Shown here in pieces: positions 16,767 to 25,023 of a stretch of 64,000 nucleotides of DNA. Position 1 is the stretch's first letter; each line of letters opens with the position of its first letter. The stretch comes from Rhodobacterales bacterium. GTDB lineage: Bacteria > Pseudomonadota > Alphaproteobacteria > Rhodobacterales > Rhodobacteraceae. The translations under genes were made by a program, and so were the position numbers. The stretch covers positions 1 to 64,000 of the forward strand of contig PDOZ01000029.1 of NCBI GenBank assembly GCA_002747325.1. Reading direction: 5' to 3'. The notes under the pieces are model-generated. The model had not been told where the DNA came from. It ran no database searches and worked only from the letters and a program-made list of their open reading frames with translations.

Positions 16767-17228
16767 ATGCGTCTGATTGCGTTTACCGATGGAGCCTGCT
16801 CCGGCAACCCCGGCCCTGGTGGCTGGGGTGTGCTGCTTCGCGCCATGCGGGGCGAGGAGGTGGTGAAGGAGCGCACGCTGAAGGGCGGCGATGCGGAGAC
16901 CACCAACAACAAGATGGAATTGATGGCGGCGATTCAGGCGCTGGAAGTGCTGGAACGCCCGTCTGAGATCACCATCATCACCGACAGCGCCTATGTGAAA
17001 AACGGTGTGACCGGCTGGATTTTTGGTTGGAAGAAAAACGGCTGGAAAACTGCGGCGAAAAAGCCGGTGAAAAATGTCGAGTTATGGCAACGACTGGATG
17101 CAGCGCAGGCGCGGCACCGGGTCGAATGGCAATGGATCAAGGGCCATGCGGGGCACGAAGGCAACGAACGCGCCGACGAACTGGCCCGCGAAGGGATGGC
17201 GCCGTTCAAAGTTGGTAAAACACAATAA
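16767..17228 (+). CDS. rnhA: Ribonuclease HI
   Basis: A 153-residue RNase HI that removes the RNA strand of RNA-DNA hybrids. The catalytic carboxylates lie in the standard motifs: [16 protein letters not shown] (Asp), [14 protein letters not shown] (Glu), TDSAYVKNG (Asp) and [16 protein letters not shown] (His/Asp). Full length with no insertions. It begins 6 bp after the NYN gene and is followed by GC-rich hairpins that may end transcription. Confidence 0.97.
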   Translation: MRLIAFTDGACSGNPGPGGWGVLLRAMRGEEVVKERTLKGGDAETTNNKMELMAAIQALEVLERPSEITIITDSAYVKNGVTGWIFGWKKNGWKTAAKKPVKNVELWQRLDAAQARHRVEWQWIKGHAGHEGNERADELAREGMAPFKVGKTQ

Positions 17229-17268
17229 CCACAAAGCAGGCATCTTAAAACGTTTCGTATCGCTCAGA

Positions 17269-17319
17269 GGGCAGCGTCCGCCCGGGGGGGGCGGTCGGGC
17301 GCTGCCCGGCGGTTCCGCC
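17269..17319. repeat. GC-rich double hairpin between convergent genes
   Basis: The arms GGGCAGCG (17269-17276) and CGCTGCCC (17300-17307), with inner arms CCGCCC and GGGCGG, form one strong stem around a short G-run loop. A second perfect stem GGCGG-TT-CCGCC follows at 17308-17319. There is no clear T-run on either side, so this resembles a REP-type repeat or a factor-assisted terminator rather than a classical intrinsic terminator. It lies between convergent rnhA and the small membrane protein gene. Confidence 0.6.
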
Positions 17320-17341
17320 AGGCAAGACAAATTTCACAATC

Positions 17342-17578
17342 CTACGTTCTGAAATACGTCTGATAAATCCAGATCAAAAGCAACGCGCCGAGGATCGCAC
17401 CCACCAGCCCCGCCGCCATGCCCATCAGCGCAATCAGCGCGCGCAGCACGAGTGAGCCGATGATGGCGCCCAATACCCCGATGGCGATGGTCACAGGCAC
17501 CGAGGTTTCGAGATCCATGGCGCGGGTGGCGATGAAGCCTGCAGCGGCGCCGACGATGATGAGCAAGATAAAAGGCAT
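17342..17578 (-). CDS. GlsB/YeaQ/YmgE-like small membrane protein
   Basis: A 78-residue, very hydrophobic protein with about three membrane segments and Gly-rich turns (IIVGAAAGFIATRAM, IGVLGAIIGSLVLR, GLVGAILGALLLIWIY). This fits the GlsB/YeaQ/YmgE transglycosylase-associated family of small stress-linked membrane proteins, whose function is poorly known. GGGGAC lies just upstream of the ATG. It is divergent from cobH. Confidence 0.7.
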   Translation of the reverse strand: MPFILLIIVGAAAGFIATRAMDLETSVPVTIAIGVLGAIIGSLVLRALIALMGMAAGLVGAILGALLLIWIYQTYFRT

Positions 17579-17759
17579 GTCCCCAATATGGGGACTTGCC
17601 CCGCGATTTCAATCCGACATTGTGCCTCTCGCCCGCGCGCCCTATACCAGCGCCACGATACCCGCGAGCCACAGGCAGGGTTGCTGCGCGCCGGCGCTTA
17701 CCCAAAAGGGAGCCGCGGCGCGGTCGTCATCCGTCCGGCTCGCCAGTTGGGAGAAACAC
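17579..17759 (+). promoter_or_regulatory. Leader region of the cobH operon; no complete B12 riboswitch seen
   Basis: This 181-bp stretch precedes the five-gene cobalamin operon. It contains AAAAGGGAGCCGCGGCGCGG, which loosely resembles the 5' purine-rich part of cobalamin riboswitches, but neither the central CCGCGACTGT-like element nor the B12 box (GCCAGGAGACCTGCC) is present, unlike the cobW leader. GGGAGAAACAC before the ATG is the ribosome binding site. It may be a degenerate riboswitch or an ordinary leader. Confidence 0.3.
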
Positions 17760-18410
17760 ATGCCCCGCCCGCCGCTGCGATACGAGCGCGACCCGAAGGC
17801 GATTTACGCCGAAAGTTTTGCCACCGTGGCCCGCGAGGCGCGGCTGGAGCGGTTTTCGCCCGGCATGGCGGCGCTGGCAACGCGGGTGATCCACGCTTGC
17901 GGCATGGTCGAAATCGCTGACCGGCTGGCCTTCTCCCCCAAAGCGCACGAGGCCGGGCGCGCGGCGCTGGAACAGGGCGCGCCGGTATTGTGCGATTGCG
18001 AGATGGTCGGCGCGGGCATCATCCGGCGATACCTGCCCGCAGACAATGAAGTCATCGTCACCCTCAACCGCGAAGACGTCCCTGCCCGCGCCCGCGAGAT
18101 CGGCAACACACGCTCAGCGGCGGCAGTCGAACACTGGCTTCCCCATCTCGACGGCGCGGTGGTCGCCATCGGCAACGCCCCGACCGCGCTGTTTCACCTC
18201 CTCGAATTGCTGGATCAGGGCGCGCCGAAACCGGCGGTGATCCTTGGCTTCCCGGTCGGCTTTGTTGGCGCGGCGGAGAGCAAGGCGGAATTGGCCGCCA
18301 ACCCGCGCGGCTGCGACTTCATCGCGCTCAGGGGGCGGCGCGGCGGTTCCGCCATCGCTTCCGCCGCCGTAAACGCCCTGTCGGCGGGACTACCGGAGAC
18401 TGCAAAATGA
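17760..18410 (+). CDS. cobH: Precorrin-8X methylmutase
   Basis: Moves the C11 methyl of precorrin-8X to C12, giving hydrogenobyrinate. The 216-residue protein has the family pattern: RDPKAIYAESFATV at the N-terminus, RVIHACGMVEIA (with the His expected to be catalytic), LCDCEMVGAGI, TRSAAAVE and LGFPVGFVGAAESK. The ATG at 17760 follows GGGAGAAACAC; the longer track ORF reads through the leader. First gene of a tightly overlapping operon; its stop overlaps cobL by 4 bp. Confidence 0.93.
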   Translation: MPRPPLRYERDPKAIYAESFATVAREARLERFSPGMAALATRVIHACGMVEIADRLAFSPKAHEAGRAALEQGAPVLCDCEMVGAGIIRRYLPADNEVIVTLNREDVPARAREIGNTRSAAAVEHWLPHLDGAVVAIGNAPTALFHLLELLDQGAPKPAVILGFPVGFVGAAESKAELAANPRGCDFIALRGRRGGSAIASAAVNALSAGLPETAK

Positions 18411-19606
18411 CCCAACCCTGGTTGCATATCATCGGCATTGGCGAAGACGGGATCGACGGGCTGACCCCGGCGACTCGCGCGGTTCTCGAAGCGGCGGAAG
18501 TCGTTGTCGGCGGCGCGCGGCACCAGAGCCTGATCGACACCAACGCCACCCGCCTTGAATGGCCCTCGCCCTTCGACGCGCTGATCGACCAGTTGAAAGC
18601 GCTGCGCGGGAAACGCGTTGCGGTGCTGGCCACCGGCGACCCGCTATGGTTCTCCGTCGGCTCGCGCATCGGGCGTGAAATTCCGCCCGCCGAGATCACC
18701 TATCACCCGCAGGTCGGCGCCTTCCAACTCGCCGCCGCGCGCATGGGCTGGTCGATGTCGGATCTTGAAACTCTGACCGTGCATGGCCGTCCGGTTGAAC
18801 AGATGATCGCCTTCATCCAGCCCGACGCCCGCCTGCTCATCCTGACTACCGGCTCCGACACGCCCGCCCAGATCGCGCGTTTCCTGACCGACCGGGGCTT
18901 TGGCGCCTCGCGCATGACGGTGCTGGCCCATATGGGCGGCGCAGACGAAGCGCGATTTGATGGCACGGCGGAAGATTGGGATCACGAGGTTCCCGCGTTC
19001 AATACACTCGCGGTGGAGTGCATCGCCGCCAAGGGTGCGGCGCTGTTGCCACGGGTGCCGGGCCTTGCCGATAAGCTTTTTGAGCATGACGGCACCATGA
19101 CCAAACGCGAAGTGCGCGCCGTGACCCTCGCCAGGCTGATGCCCATGCGCGGGGCGTTGCTTTGGGATGTGGGCACCGGCTGCGGCTCGGTGGCGGTCGA
19201 ATGGATGCGGGCGGCGCGCTATTCCCGCGCCATTGGCATTGAGCCGCGCGCCGATCGTCGCGCCATGGCCGCCGCCAACGCCCTCGCCCTCGGGGTGCCG
19301 CAACTCAAGATCATCGAAGGCACCGCCCCAGACGCGCTCACCGGCCTGCCCGCGCCCGACGCCATCTTCATCGGCGGCGGCATGAGCGAGGCGGTGTTCG
19401 ATGCGGCATGGGACGCGCTCAAACCCCTCGGGCGGCTGGTCGCCAATGCGGTCACGCTCGAAACCCGCGCCGTGCTGACCAAGCTGGCCGCAAAACACGG
19501 CGGGGACCTGATCGAAATCGCCATTTCCCGCGCGGAGAGCCTCGGCCCCCATACCGGAATGCGCCCGCAAATGTCCGTCTTCCAATGGAGCCTGATCAAA
19601 CGATGA
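18407..19606 (+). CDS. cobL: Precorrin-6Y C5,15-methyltransferase (decarboxylating), CbiE-CbiT fusion
   Basis: A 399-residue bifunctional enzyme. The N-terminal half (about residues 5-205) is a CbiE-type tetrapyrrole methylase (IIGIGEDGIDGLTP, VLATGDPLWFSVG). The C-terminal half (about 215-395) is a CbiT-type Rossmann methyltransferase with the SAM motif LLWDVGTGCGSVAVEWMR and FIGGGMSEAVFDAAW. Together they methylate C5 and C15 and decarboxylate the ring-C acetate. ATGA overlaps link it to cobH and cobI. Confidence 0.95.
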   Translation: MTQPWLHIIGIGEDGIDGLTPATRAVLEAAEVVVGGARHQSLIDTNATRLEWPSPFDALIDQLKALRGKRVAVLATGDPLWFSVGSRIGREIPPAEITYHPQVGAFQLAAARMGWSMSDLETLTVHGRPVEQMIAFIQPDARLLILTTGSDTPAQIARFLTDRGFGASRMTVLAHMGGADEARFDGTAEDWDHEVPAFNTLAVECIAAKGAALLPRVPGLADKLFEHDGTMTKREVRAVTLARLMPMRGALLWDVGTGCGSVAVEWMRAARYSRAIGIEPRADRRAMAAANALALGVPQLKIIEGTAPDALTGLPAPDAIFIGGGMSEAVFDAAWDALKPLGRLVANAVTLETRAVLTKLAAKHGGDLIEIAISRAESLGPHTGMRPQMSVFQWSLIKR

Positions 19607-20316
19607 GTGGAAAACTGATTGGCGTCGGCCTTGGCCCCGGCGACCCGGATTTGATGACCCTGAAAGCGGCGAAAGAGATCGCGCGCGCCCGCGTGCTGGC
19701 CTATCCCGCCCTGCCCGGCACCACCTCGATGGCACGCAGCATCGCAGCGCAGCATATCTCCCCGGACGCACGCGAGATCACTCTTGAAATCCCGATGACC
19801 ACCGCGCGCGGCCCGGCGCAGGAAGCCTATGACCGGGGCGCCGAAGCAATCGCGCGCGCGCTGGAAACGGGTGAAGATGTGGTTTTCCTGTGCGAAGGCG
19901 ACCCGTTTTTCTACGGCTCGTTCATGTATGTCCATGCCCGCCTCGCCGATCGTTTCGAAACCGAAATCGTGCCCGGCGTATCCTCGCTCAACGCCGTCGC
20001 CGCTCAGACCCGCGCACCGCTGACCGCGCGCAACGATGTGCTGACCGTGCTGCCCGGCCCCCTGCCCGATGACGTGTTGCGCGCACGCATTGAAGATGCC
20101 GACAGCCTCGCGATTATGAAAGTCGGGCGGCACCTTGGCCGTATCCGCGCCCTGATCGAAAGCCTTGGGCTGGCGGAGCAGACCCGATATGTCGAACGCG
20201 CCACCCTGCCCGATGAACGGCAAATGCCGCTGGCCGACGCGCCGGACCCCGCCCCCTATTTCTCCATGATTCTCATTGCAAAAGGTGCTGATCCTTGGCT
20301 CAAAACCCCGTCGTAA
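19603..20316 (+). CDS. cobI: Precorrin-2 C20-methyltransferase
   Basis: A 237-residue tetrapyrrole methylase that methylates C20 of precorrin-2, giving precorrin-3A. Motifs: LIGVGLGPGDPDLMTLKA at the SAM site, CEGDPFFYGSFMYVHARL and EIVPGVSSLNAVAA. The start at 19603 overlaps the cobL stop (ATGA); the track ORF's extra N-terminus runs inside cobL. The next gene starts 22 bp before its stop. Confidence 0.95.
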   Translation: MSGKLIGVGLGPGDPDLMTLKAAKEIARARVLAYPALPGTTSMARSIAAQHISPDAREITLEIPMTTARGPAQEAYDRGAEAIARALETGEDVVFLCEGDPFFYGSFMYVHARLADRFETEIVPGVSSLNAVAAQTRAPLTARNDVLTVLPGPLPDDVLRARIEDADSLAIMKVGRHLGRIRALIESLGLAEQTRYVERATLPDERQMPLADAPDPAPYFSMILIAKGADPWLKTPS

Positions 20317-22112
20317 TCGCCCTGAACACCGCCGGGGAACCCGTCGCCCGCCGCATCGCTGCCGCCCTCAACGCGCCGCTGCATGGCCGCGAGGGCCGTG
20401 TGACGCAAGCGGATGTGTTCTTCCCCAACGCGCTCGACCATCTGCGCAATCTCTACGCCGCCGGGCACCCAGTCATCGGCGTCTGCGCTGCCGGCATTCT
20501 GATCCGCGCCGTGGCGCCGCTTTTGTCGGACAAACGCACCGACCCGCCGCTGATTGCCGTGCCCGACGATGGTTCCACCGCCATTCCCCTGCTCGGCGGA
20601 CATCGCGGCGCCAACCGGCTCGCGCGCGACATTGCCAGCGCGCTAGAGACCAAACCGGCCGTGACCACGGCGGGCGATCTGGCCCTTGGCCTCGCTCTTG
20701 ATGAACCGCCGGAGGGCTGGGTGCTGCGCAACCCGGAGAACGCCAAAGCCGTCATGGCCGCGCTGGTCAACGGCGCGAAAGCGCGGGTCAGCGGGGAAAA
20801 AGCGGAGTGGCTGGCGGGGCTGCACAGCGAGGCGACCGGCGGCGAAGGGGTTGACCTGCTCTGCACCACCGCCCCCACCGACGCGCCCGAAACCGCGCTG
20901 GTCTATGCGCCACAGCGCTACACCCTCGGCGTCGGCTGCGCCCGCAATTGTCCGCCGGAGGAGCTGATCGCGCTGGTGGGGCGGCAACTGACCGCCGCGA
21001 ATATCACCCCCGAAGCCATAAAATGTATCGCCACGCTGGACCTGAAGGCAGACGAACCGGCCATGCACGCGCTGGCCCGGCACCTGAACCTGCCGCTACG
21101 CTTGTTTGACGCCGCCGAACTGGACGCCGAAACCGTGCGCACATCGCAGCCTTCCGAGGTAGTCTTCGCCGAAGTCGGCACGCATGGTGTAGCGGAAAAC
21201 GCGGCCCTCGCCGCCGGGGGCAAAACCGCCACCCTGAGCCAACCGAAAATCAAGAGCGACATGGCCACCGCCGCCCTCGCCGCCGCGCCCGAACCGATCA
21301 CCGCCCTGCGCGGACGCTCGCGCGGGCATCTGGCCATTGTCGGCATCGGGCCGGGACAGGCAAGCTGGCGCACCCCGGAGGCCAGTCGGCTGATTGCCGA
21401 GGCGGAAGAACTGGTCGGCTATGGCCTCTATATCGACCTTCTCGGCCCCCTCGCCGCTGGCAAAAAGCGCAGCGATTTCCCGCTGGGCAAAGAGGAAGAC
21501 CGCTGTCGCTACGCGCTGGAAGAGGCTGCGAAGGGCAAGCGCGTGGCGCTGATTTCTTCTGGCGATGCGGGGATTTACGCCATGGGCGCGCTGGTCTTTG
21601 AACTGATGCACCGCGGGCCGGAAGCGATGGGCGTGTCCGATGCGGCGCGGCGTGTCGAGGTGGTCTCAACCCCCGGCATTTCCGCCCTGCAAGCCGCCGC
21701 CGCTCGCGCCGGGGCGCCGCTGGGCCACGACTTCTGCGCCATCTCGCTGTCAGACCTGCTAACCCCGCGCGAAGACATTATCCGCCGCCTACACGCCGCC
21801 GCCGAGGGCGATTTTGTCATCGCCTTTTACAACCCGGTCTCCATGCGCCGCCGCACCCTTCTTGCCGAAGCGCGCGACATTCTGCTCAAGCATCGCCCCA
21901 CCGATACGCCGGTTCTGCTGGCCAGCTCGCTGGGCCGCCCGGAGGAAGAAATCCGCTACCGGAAACTGGCGGAACTCGAGGTCGATGAGGTCGACATGCT
22001 GACCGTGGTTCTCGTCGGCTCGTCCAACTCGCAACTGGCGCAACTCGGCGAAGGCCCGCGCATGTTCACCCCCCGCGGCTATGCCCGCAAAATCGACGGA
22101 GATCTGGCATGA
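20295..22112 (+). CDS. cobJ: CbiG-CobJ fusion: cobalamin CbiG-like domain plus precorrin-3B C17-methyltransferase
   Basis: A 605-residue fusion. The first 340 or so residues are CbiG-like: a CbiG_N part (GVCAAGILIRAVAPLL, LLGGHRGANRLAR) and a CbiG_C/CobE part (LGVGCARNCPPEE, AEVGTHGVAENAAL). From about residue 345 the CobJ methylase begins (LAIVGIGPGQASWRTPEA, LISSGDAGIYAMG, FYNPVSMRRRTLL). CobJ methylates C17 during ring contraction. The start is TTG at 20295, overlapping cobI by 22 bp, with AGGTG upstream. The monooxygenase (CobG or CobZ) that normally precedes this step is not in the window. Confidence 0.9.
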   Translation: MAQNPVVIALNTAGEPVARRIAAALNAPLHGREGRVTQADVFFPNALDHLRNLYAAGHPVIGVCAAGILIRAVAPLLSDKRTDPPLIAVPDDGSTAIPLLGGHRGANRLARDIASALETKPAVTTAGDLALGLALDEPPEGWVLRNPENAKAVMAALVNGAKARVSGEKAEWLAGLHSEATGGEGVDLLCTTAPTDAPETALVYAPQRYTLGVGCARNCPPEELIALVGRQLTAANITPEAIKCIATLDLKADEPAMHALARHLNLPLRLFDAAELDAETVRTSQPSEVVFAEVGTHGVAENAALAAGGKTATLSQPKIKSDMATAALAAAPEPITALRGRSRGHLAIVGIGPGQASWRTPEASRLIAEAEELVGYGLYIDLLGPLAAGKKRSDFPLGKEEDRCRYALEEAAKGKRVALISSGDAGIYAMGALVFELMHRGPEAMGVSDAARRVEVVSTPGISALQAAAARAGAPLGHDFCAISLSDLLTPREDIIRRLHAAAEGDFVIAFYNPVSMRRRTLLAEARDILLKHRPTDTPVLLASSLGRPEEEIRYRKLAELEVDEVDMLTVVLVGSSNSQLAQLGEGPRMFTPRGYARKIDGDLA

Positions 22113-22900
22113 AAGTCTATTTCATCGGCGCAGGACCGGGCGACCCGGAACTTCTGACCCTGAAAGCACAACGTCGCATCGCCGCCTGCCCCGTCTGCCT
22201 TTATGCCGGGTCGCTGGTGCCGCCGGAAGTCGTCGCCTGTGCGCCGGAGAACGCGCGGGTGCTGGACACCGCACCGATGACGCTGGACCAGACCCACGCG
22301 GAAATCCTCGCAGCCCACGCGCGCGGCGAGGACGTGGCCCGCGTGCATTCCGGCGACCCCTCGCTTTACGGTGCCATTGCCGAGCAAATCCGCCGTCTGC
22401 GCGCCGATAATATCGCTTATGAAATCATCCCCGGCGTGCCGGCTTACGCCGCCGCTGCCGCCGCTCTGGGGCAGGAACTCACCATCCCGGAAATCGCGCA
22501 AAGCATCGTGCTGACCCGGATGTCGATGCAGTCAACCTCGATGCCCGAGGGCGAAGCGCTGGAAAATTTCGCCGCCACCGGCGCAACCCTCGCCATTCAT
22601 CTCGCCGTGCGCAACATGCGCGAGATCGAACGCGTTCTGACGCCGCATTACGGTGCCGATTGCCCGGTCGCTGTGGCCTACCGCGTCGGCTGGCCGGATG
22701 AAATGCTGATTCGCGGCACTCTGGCCGATATTCGCGCCAAAGTCCGCGCGGAAAAGATCACCCGCACCGCGCTGATCCTCGTCGGCCCCGCCTTGGCGCA
22801 CGGTCTCGATTTCAAGGACAGCGCGCTCTATGACCCGGAAAAACCTCATGTTTTACGACCGGTTACCGGGGTTGATCTCGTGGAAGATCACAATACCTGA
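22109..22900 (+). CDS. cobM: Precorrin-4 C11-methyltransferase
   Basis: A 263-residue tetrapyrrole methylase that methylates C11 of precorrin-4. It shows FIGAGPGDPELLTLKAQR at the SAM site, RVHSGDPSLYGAIAEQ and the CobM-typical LTRMSMQSTSMPEGE, plus AYRVGWPDE. The ATG overlaps the cobJ stop. It is the last gene of the cobH-cobL-cobI-cobJ-cobM operon; about 70 bp follow before the next gene. Confidence 0.95.
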   Translation: MKVYFIGAGPGDPELLTLKAQRRIAACPVCLYAGSLVPPEVVACAPENARVLDTAPMTLDQTHAEILAAHARGEDVARVHSGDPSLYGAIAEQIRRLRADNIAYEIIPGVPAYAAAAAALGQELTIPEIAQSIVLTRMSMQSTSMPEGEALENFAATGATLAIHLAVRNMREIERVLTPHYGADCPVAVAYRVGWPDEMLIRGTLADIRAKVRAEKITRTALILVGPALAHGLDFKDSALYDPEKPHVLRPVTGVDLVEDHNT

Positions 22901-22969
22901 GAAAATCCGCGAAGAATTAACTTGTTCTTTACCCGACCCATGCCAAACTGTTGGTGTCTGGAGGGCGAA

Positions 22970-23323
22970 ATGTCGACATATCTGTCAAAAGAAGTGCTGG
23001 AGGGGCTGGAAGGCGCCCGCAAACGCGCGCTGAAGAAGAAGACGCGGCTGCGCGTTGTTGTCGGCTTTGAGGCCTATCCGATCCTGGAGTTCGACGAGGA
23101 GCAGGGCTTCGCGCTCGACATCGAGAACGCGCCCAAATTGCGCGGGCTGGTGGACCTGTATGACGGGTCGCGCCATCTCTATCAGTGCCTGATCATCGCC
23201 TCGGAAGCGGAAGGCGACCTGATGCGGTACGATTTCAAGCAAATCACCGCCGCAACCGACAAAGCCCCGAAAGATTTCGTCGAAGCAGAAGACGCGCCGG
23301 TGGCTCTGATCGAAAGTGGTTAA
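22970..23323 (+). CDS. Conserved small protein of unknown function
   Basis: A 117-residue protein with a strong ribosome binding site (GGAGGGCGAA) directly before the ATG at 22970, which is why I prefer this start to the track's. The N-terminus is basic (RKRALKKKTRLRV), followed by a beta-rich body (GFEAYPILEFDEEQGFALD, LYDGSRHLYQCLIIA). I do not recognise the family; it has no signal peptide or membrane segment. It follows cobM on the same strand and interlocks by 4 bp with the convergent HAD gene. Confidence 0.7.
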   Translation: MSTYLSKEVLEGLEGARKRALKKKTRLRVVVGFEAYPILEFDEEQGFALDIENAPKLRGLVDLYDGSRHLYQCLIIASEAEGDLMRYDFKQITAATDKAPKDFVEAEDAPVALIESG

Positions 23324-23964
23324 CCGGCCTCCTCCGCCGTCAACAGCCCCGCCTGAACCAACCGCGCGGCCCAAGCCTGCGGGCTGGTAAACACATGCCC
23401 CTGCCAACCGCGCGCTTCCGCTGCGGCGACATTCTCCGCCCGGTCATCGGCAAACAACAACCGCTCCGGCGCAATGCCGCAATCGGCTTCAATATGGGCA
23501 TAAAACGCCGGGTTCGGTTTGGTGACACCCATATGCCCGGAAATATAACGGCGATCAAATTCGTGCAAAAAATCATACGCTGTTTCCGTCGCCGCGAAGC
23601 TGCCAATACCGAAATTGGACGCCGCAAAAACCGGCACCCCCTTCGCCCGTAACGCGCGCAACAGGCGCACCGAATGCGCAATCACTGGACGCGCCAAATC
23701 CGGCCACCGATCATGCCACATGCGAATTTCCTCTGCAAATTCAGGATATTGTGCCGCCGTGTCATAAACCACGGCGCGAAAATCCCCGCCGCGATCGACC
23801 AGTTCATTCATTCCGTGCAAGTCCACCGCCGCGAACATCGCCTCGCGCCGCGCCCGCCCGATCATCGCATCAAACCGCGCTTCGGGCTGCCATTCGATCA
23901 ACACATTGCCAATATCAAACAAAACCGCTTCCGGGCGCGGCAATTCCGCCATCTTCTGATCCAT
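23320..23964 (-). CDS. HAD-superfamily hydrolase (YihX-like)
   Basis: A 214-residue HAD-IA phosphatase-like protein. Motif I reads LFDIGNVLIEW, the form in which the second Asp of DxD is Asn-shifted as in YihX-type sugar phosphatases. Motif II is FAASNFGIG, the Lys motif is VTKPNPAFY and motif III is LLFADDRAENVAAA. Substrate is unknown; possibly a small phosphorylated metabolite. The gene is divergent from cobC and not part of the cob operons. Confidence 0.85.
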   Translation of the reverse strand: MDQKMAELPRPEAVLFDIGNVLIEWQPEARFDAMIGRARREAMFAAVDLHGMNELVDRGGDFRAVVYDTAAQYPEFAEEIRMWHDRWPDLARPVIAHSVRLLRALRAKGVPVFAASNFGIGSFAATETAYDFLHEFDRRYISGHMGVTKPNPAFYAHIEADCGIAPERLLFADDRAENVAAAEARGWQGHVFTSPQAWAARLVQAGLLTAEEAG

Positions 23965-24066
23965 AGGCCGACCCTACCCGCCCCGCAGCTTTTTGCAACA
24001 CCGCCCCGCAAGACGATTGCACTTGCGCCGATTTTCCGCTTCAACACGCAAAACCCGGAGCAAAAC

Positions 24067-25023
24067 ATGGCAGGTTTCACAACGCGCGATCATGGCGGCG
24101 GGCTGGACGCCGCGATCCGCCGCTATGGCGGGCGGCGCAGCGATTGGATTGATCTGTCCACCGGCATCAACCCGGAGAATTACCCCCTCCCCGACCTGCC
24201 CAAAGAATGCTGGCGCGCCCTGCCGGACCGGGGTGCCGAAACAGCGCTGATCGACGCGGCGCGCGCGTTTTGGGACGTGCCCGACGCGGCGGATATTCTG
24301 GCCGCCCCCGGCGCGTCCGCCCTGATCGTCAACCTTCCGCGTCTGTTGCCGCCGGGCCGCGCCCGCATTGTCGCGCGCAGCTATAACGAACACGAAGCCG
24401 CCTTCCGCGCCGCTGGGTGGGAGGTAACGCGCAGCGACAATCCAGCGGCACAGGCCCGCGTCATCGTGCATCCGAACAACCCGACCGGCGCGTTCTGGAA
24501 CGGCGACGGCCCCACGCCCCCGCTTCTGATCCTCGACGAGAGCTTTTGCGACACCGCGCCAGAGCGTAGTCACATGGCCAATTTCGGCACCCGCAAAGGC
24601 ACTATCCTTTTGAAAGGGTTAGGAAAATTCTGGGGGCTTGGCGGAATGCGCTTAGGCTTTGCCATCGGCGACCCGGGACTGATCGACCAACTTCGCGAGA
24701 TGCTTGGCCCCTGGCCTGTCTCCGGTCCCGCGCTGGCAATCGGCCGCGCCGCGTTGAGCGATGCCGCATGGGCCGAGGCAACCCGCACCCGCCTGCGCCG
24801 CGACGCCGCCCGCCTCGACGCGTTGATGCAATCCAAAGGCGCGGAACCCATCGGCGGCACCCCACTGTTCCGGCTGTTCCGCGTAGAGGATGCGCAGGCG
24901 TGGCAAACCCGGTTGGCGCGCGGGCGCGTCTGGTCCCGCATTTTCCCCTATGACCCGACCTGGCTGCGCCTCGGATTGCCACCCAGCGCCCACTGGTCCC
25001 AACTCGAAGAGGCTCTCGCATGA
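24067..25023 (+). CDS. cobC: Threonine-phosphate decarboxylase (cobalamin arm synthesis)
   Basis: A 318-residue PLP-dependent fold-I enzyme; its Salmonella counterpart CobD makes (R)-1-amino-2-propanol phosphate from L-threonine phosphate. It begins DHGGGLDAAIRRYGG and has LSTGINPE, HPNNPTGAFW, LDESFCDT and the PLP lysine segment KGLGKFWGLGGMRLG. The start at 24067 (MAGFTTRDHG) is supported by homology; the long track ORF reads upstream non-coding sequence. The ATGA overlap with cobD couples the two arm-synthesis genes. Confidence 0.92.
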   Translation: MAGFTTRDHGGGLDAAIRRYGGRRSDWIDLSTGINPENYPLPDLPKECWRALPDRGAETALIDAARAFWDVPDAADILAAPGASALIVNLPRLLPPGRARIVARSYNEHEAAFRAAGWEVTRSDNPAAQARVIVHPNNPTGAFWNGDGPTPPLLILDESFCDTAPERSHMANFGTRKGTILLKGLGKFWGLGGMRLGFAIGDPGLIDQLREMLGPWPVSGPALAIGRAALSDAAWAEATRTRLRRDAARLDALMQSKGAEPIGGTPLFRLFRVEDAQAWQTRLARGRVWSRIFPYDPTWLRLGLPPSAHWSQLEEALA

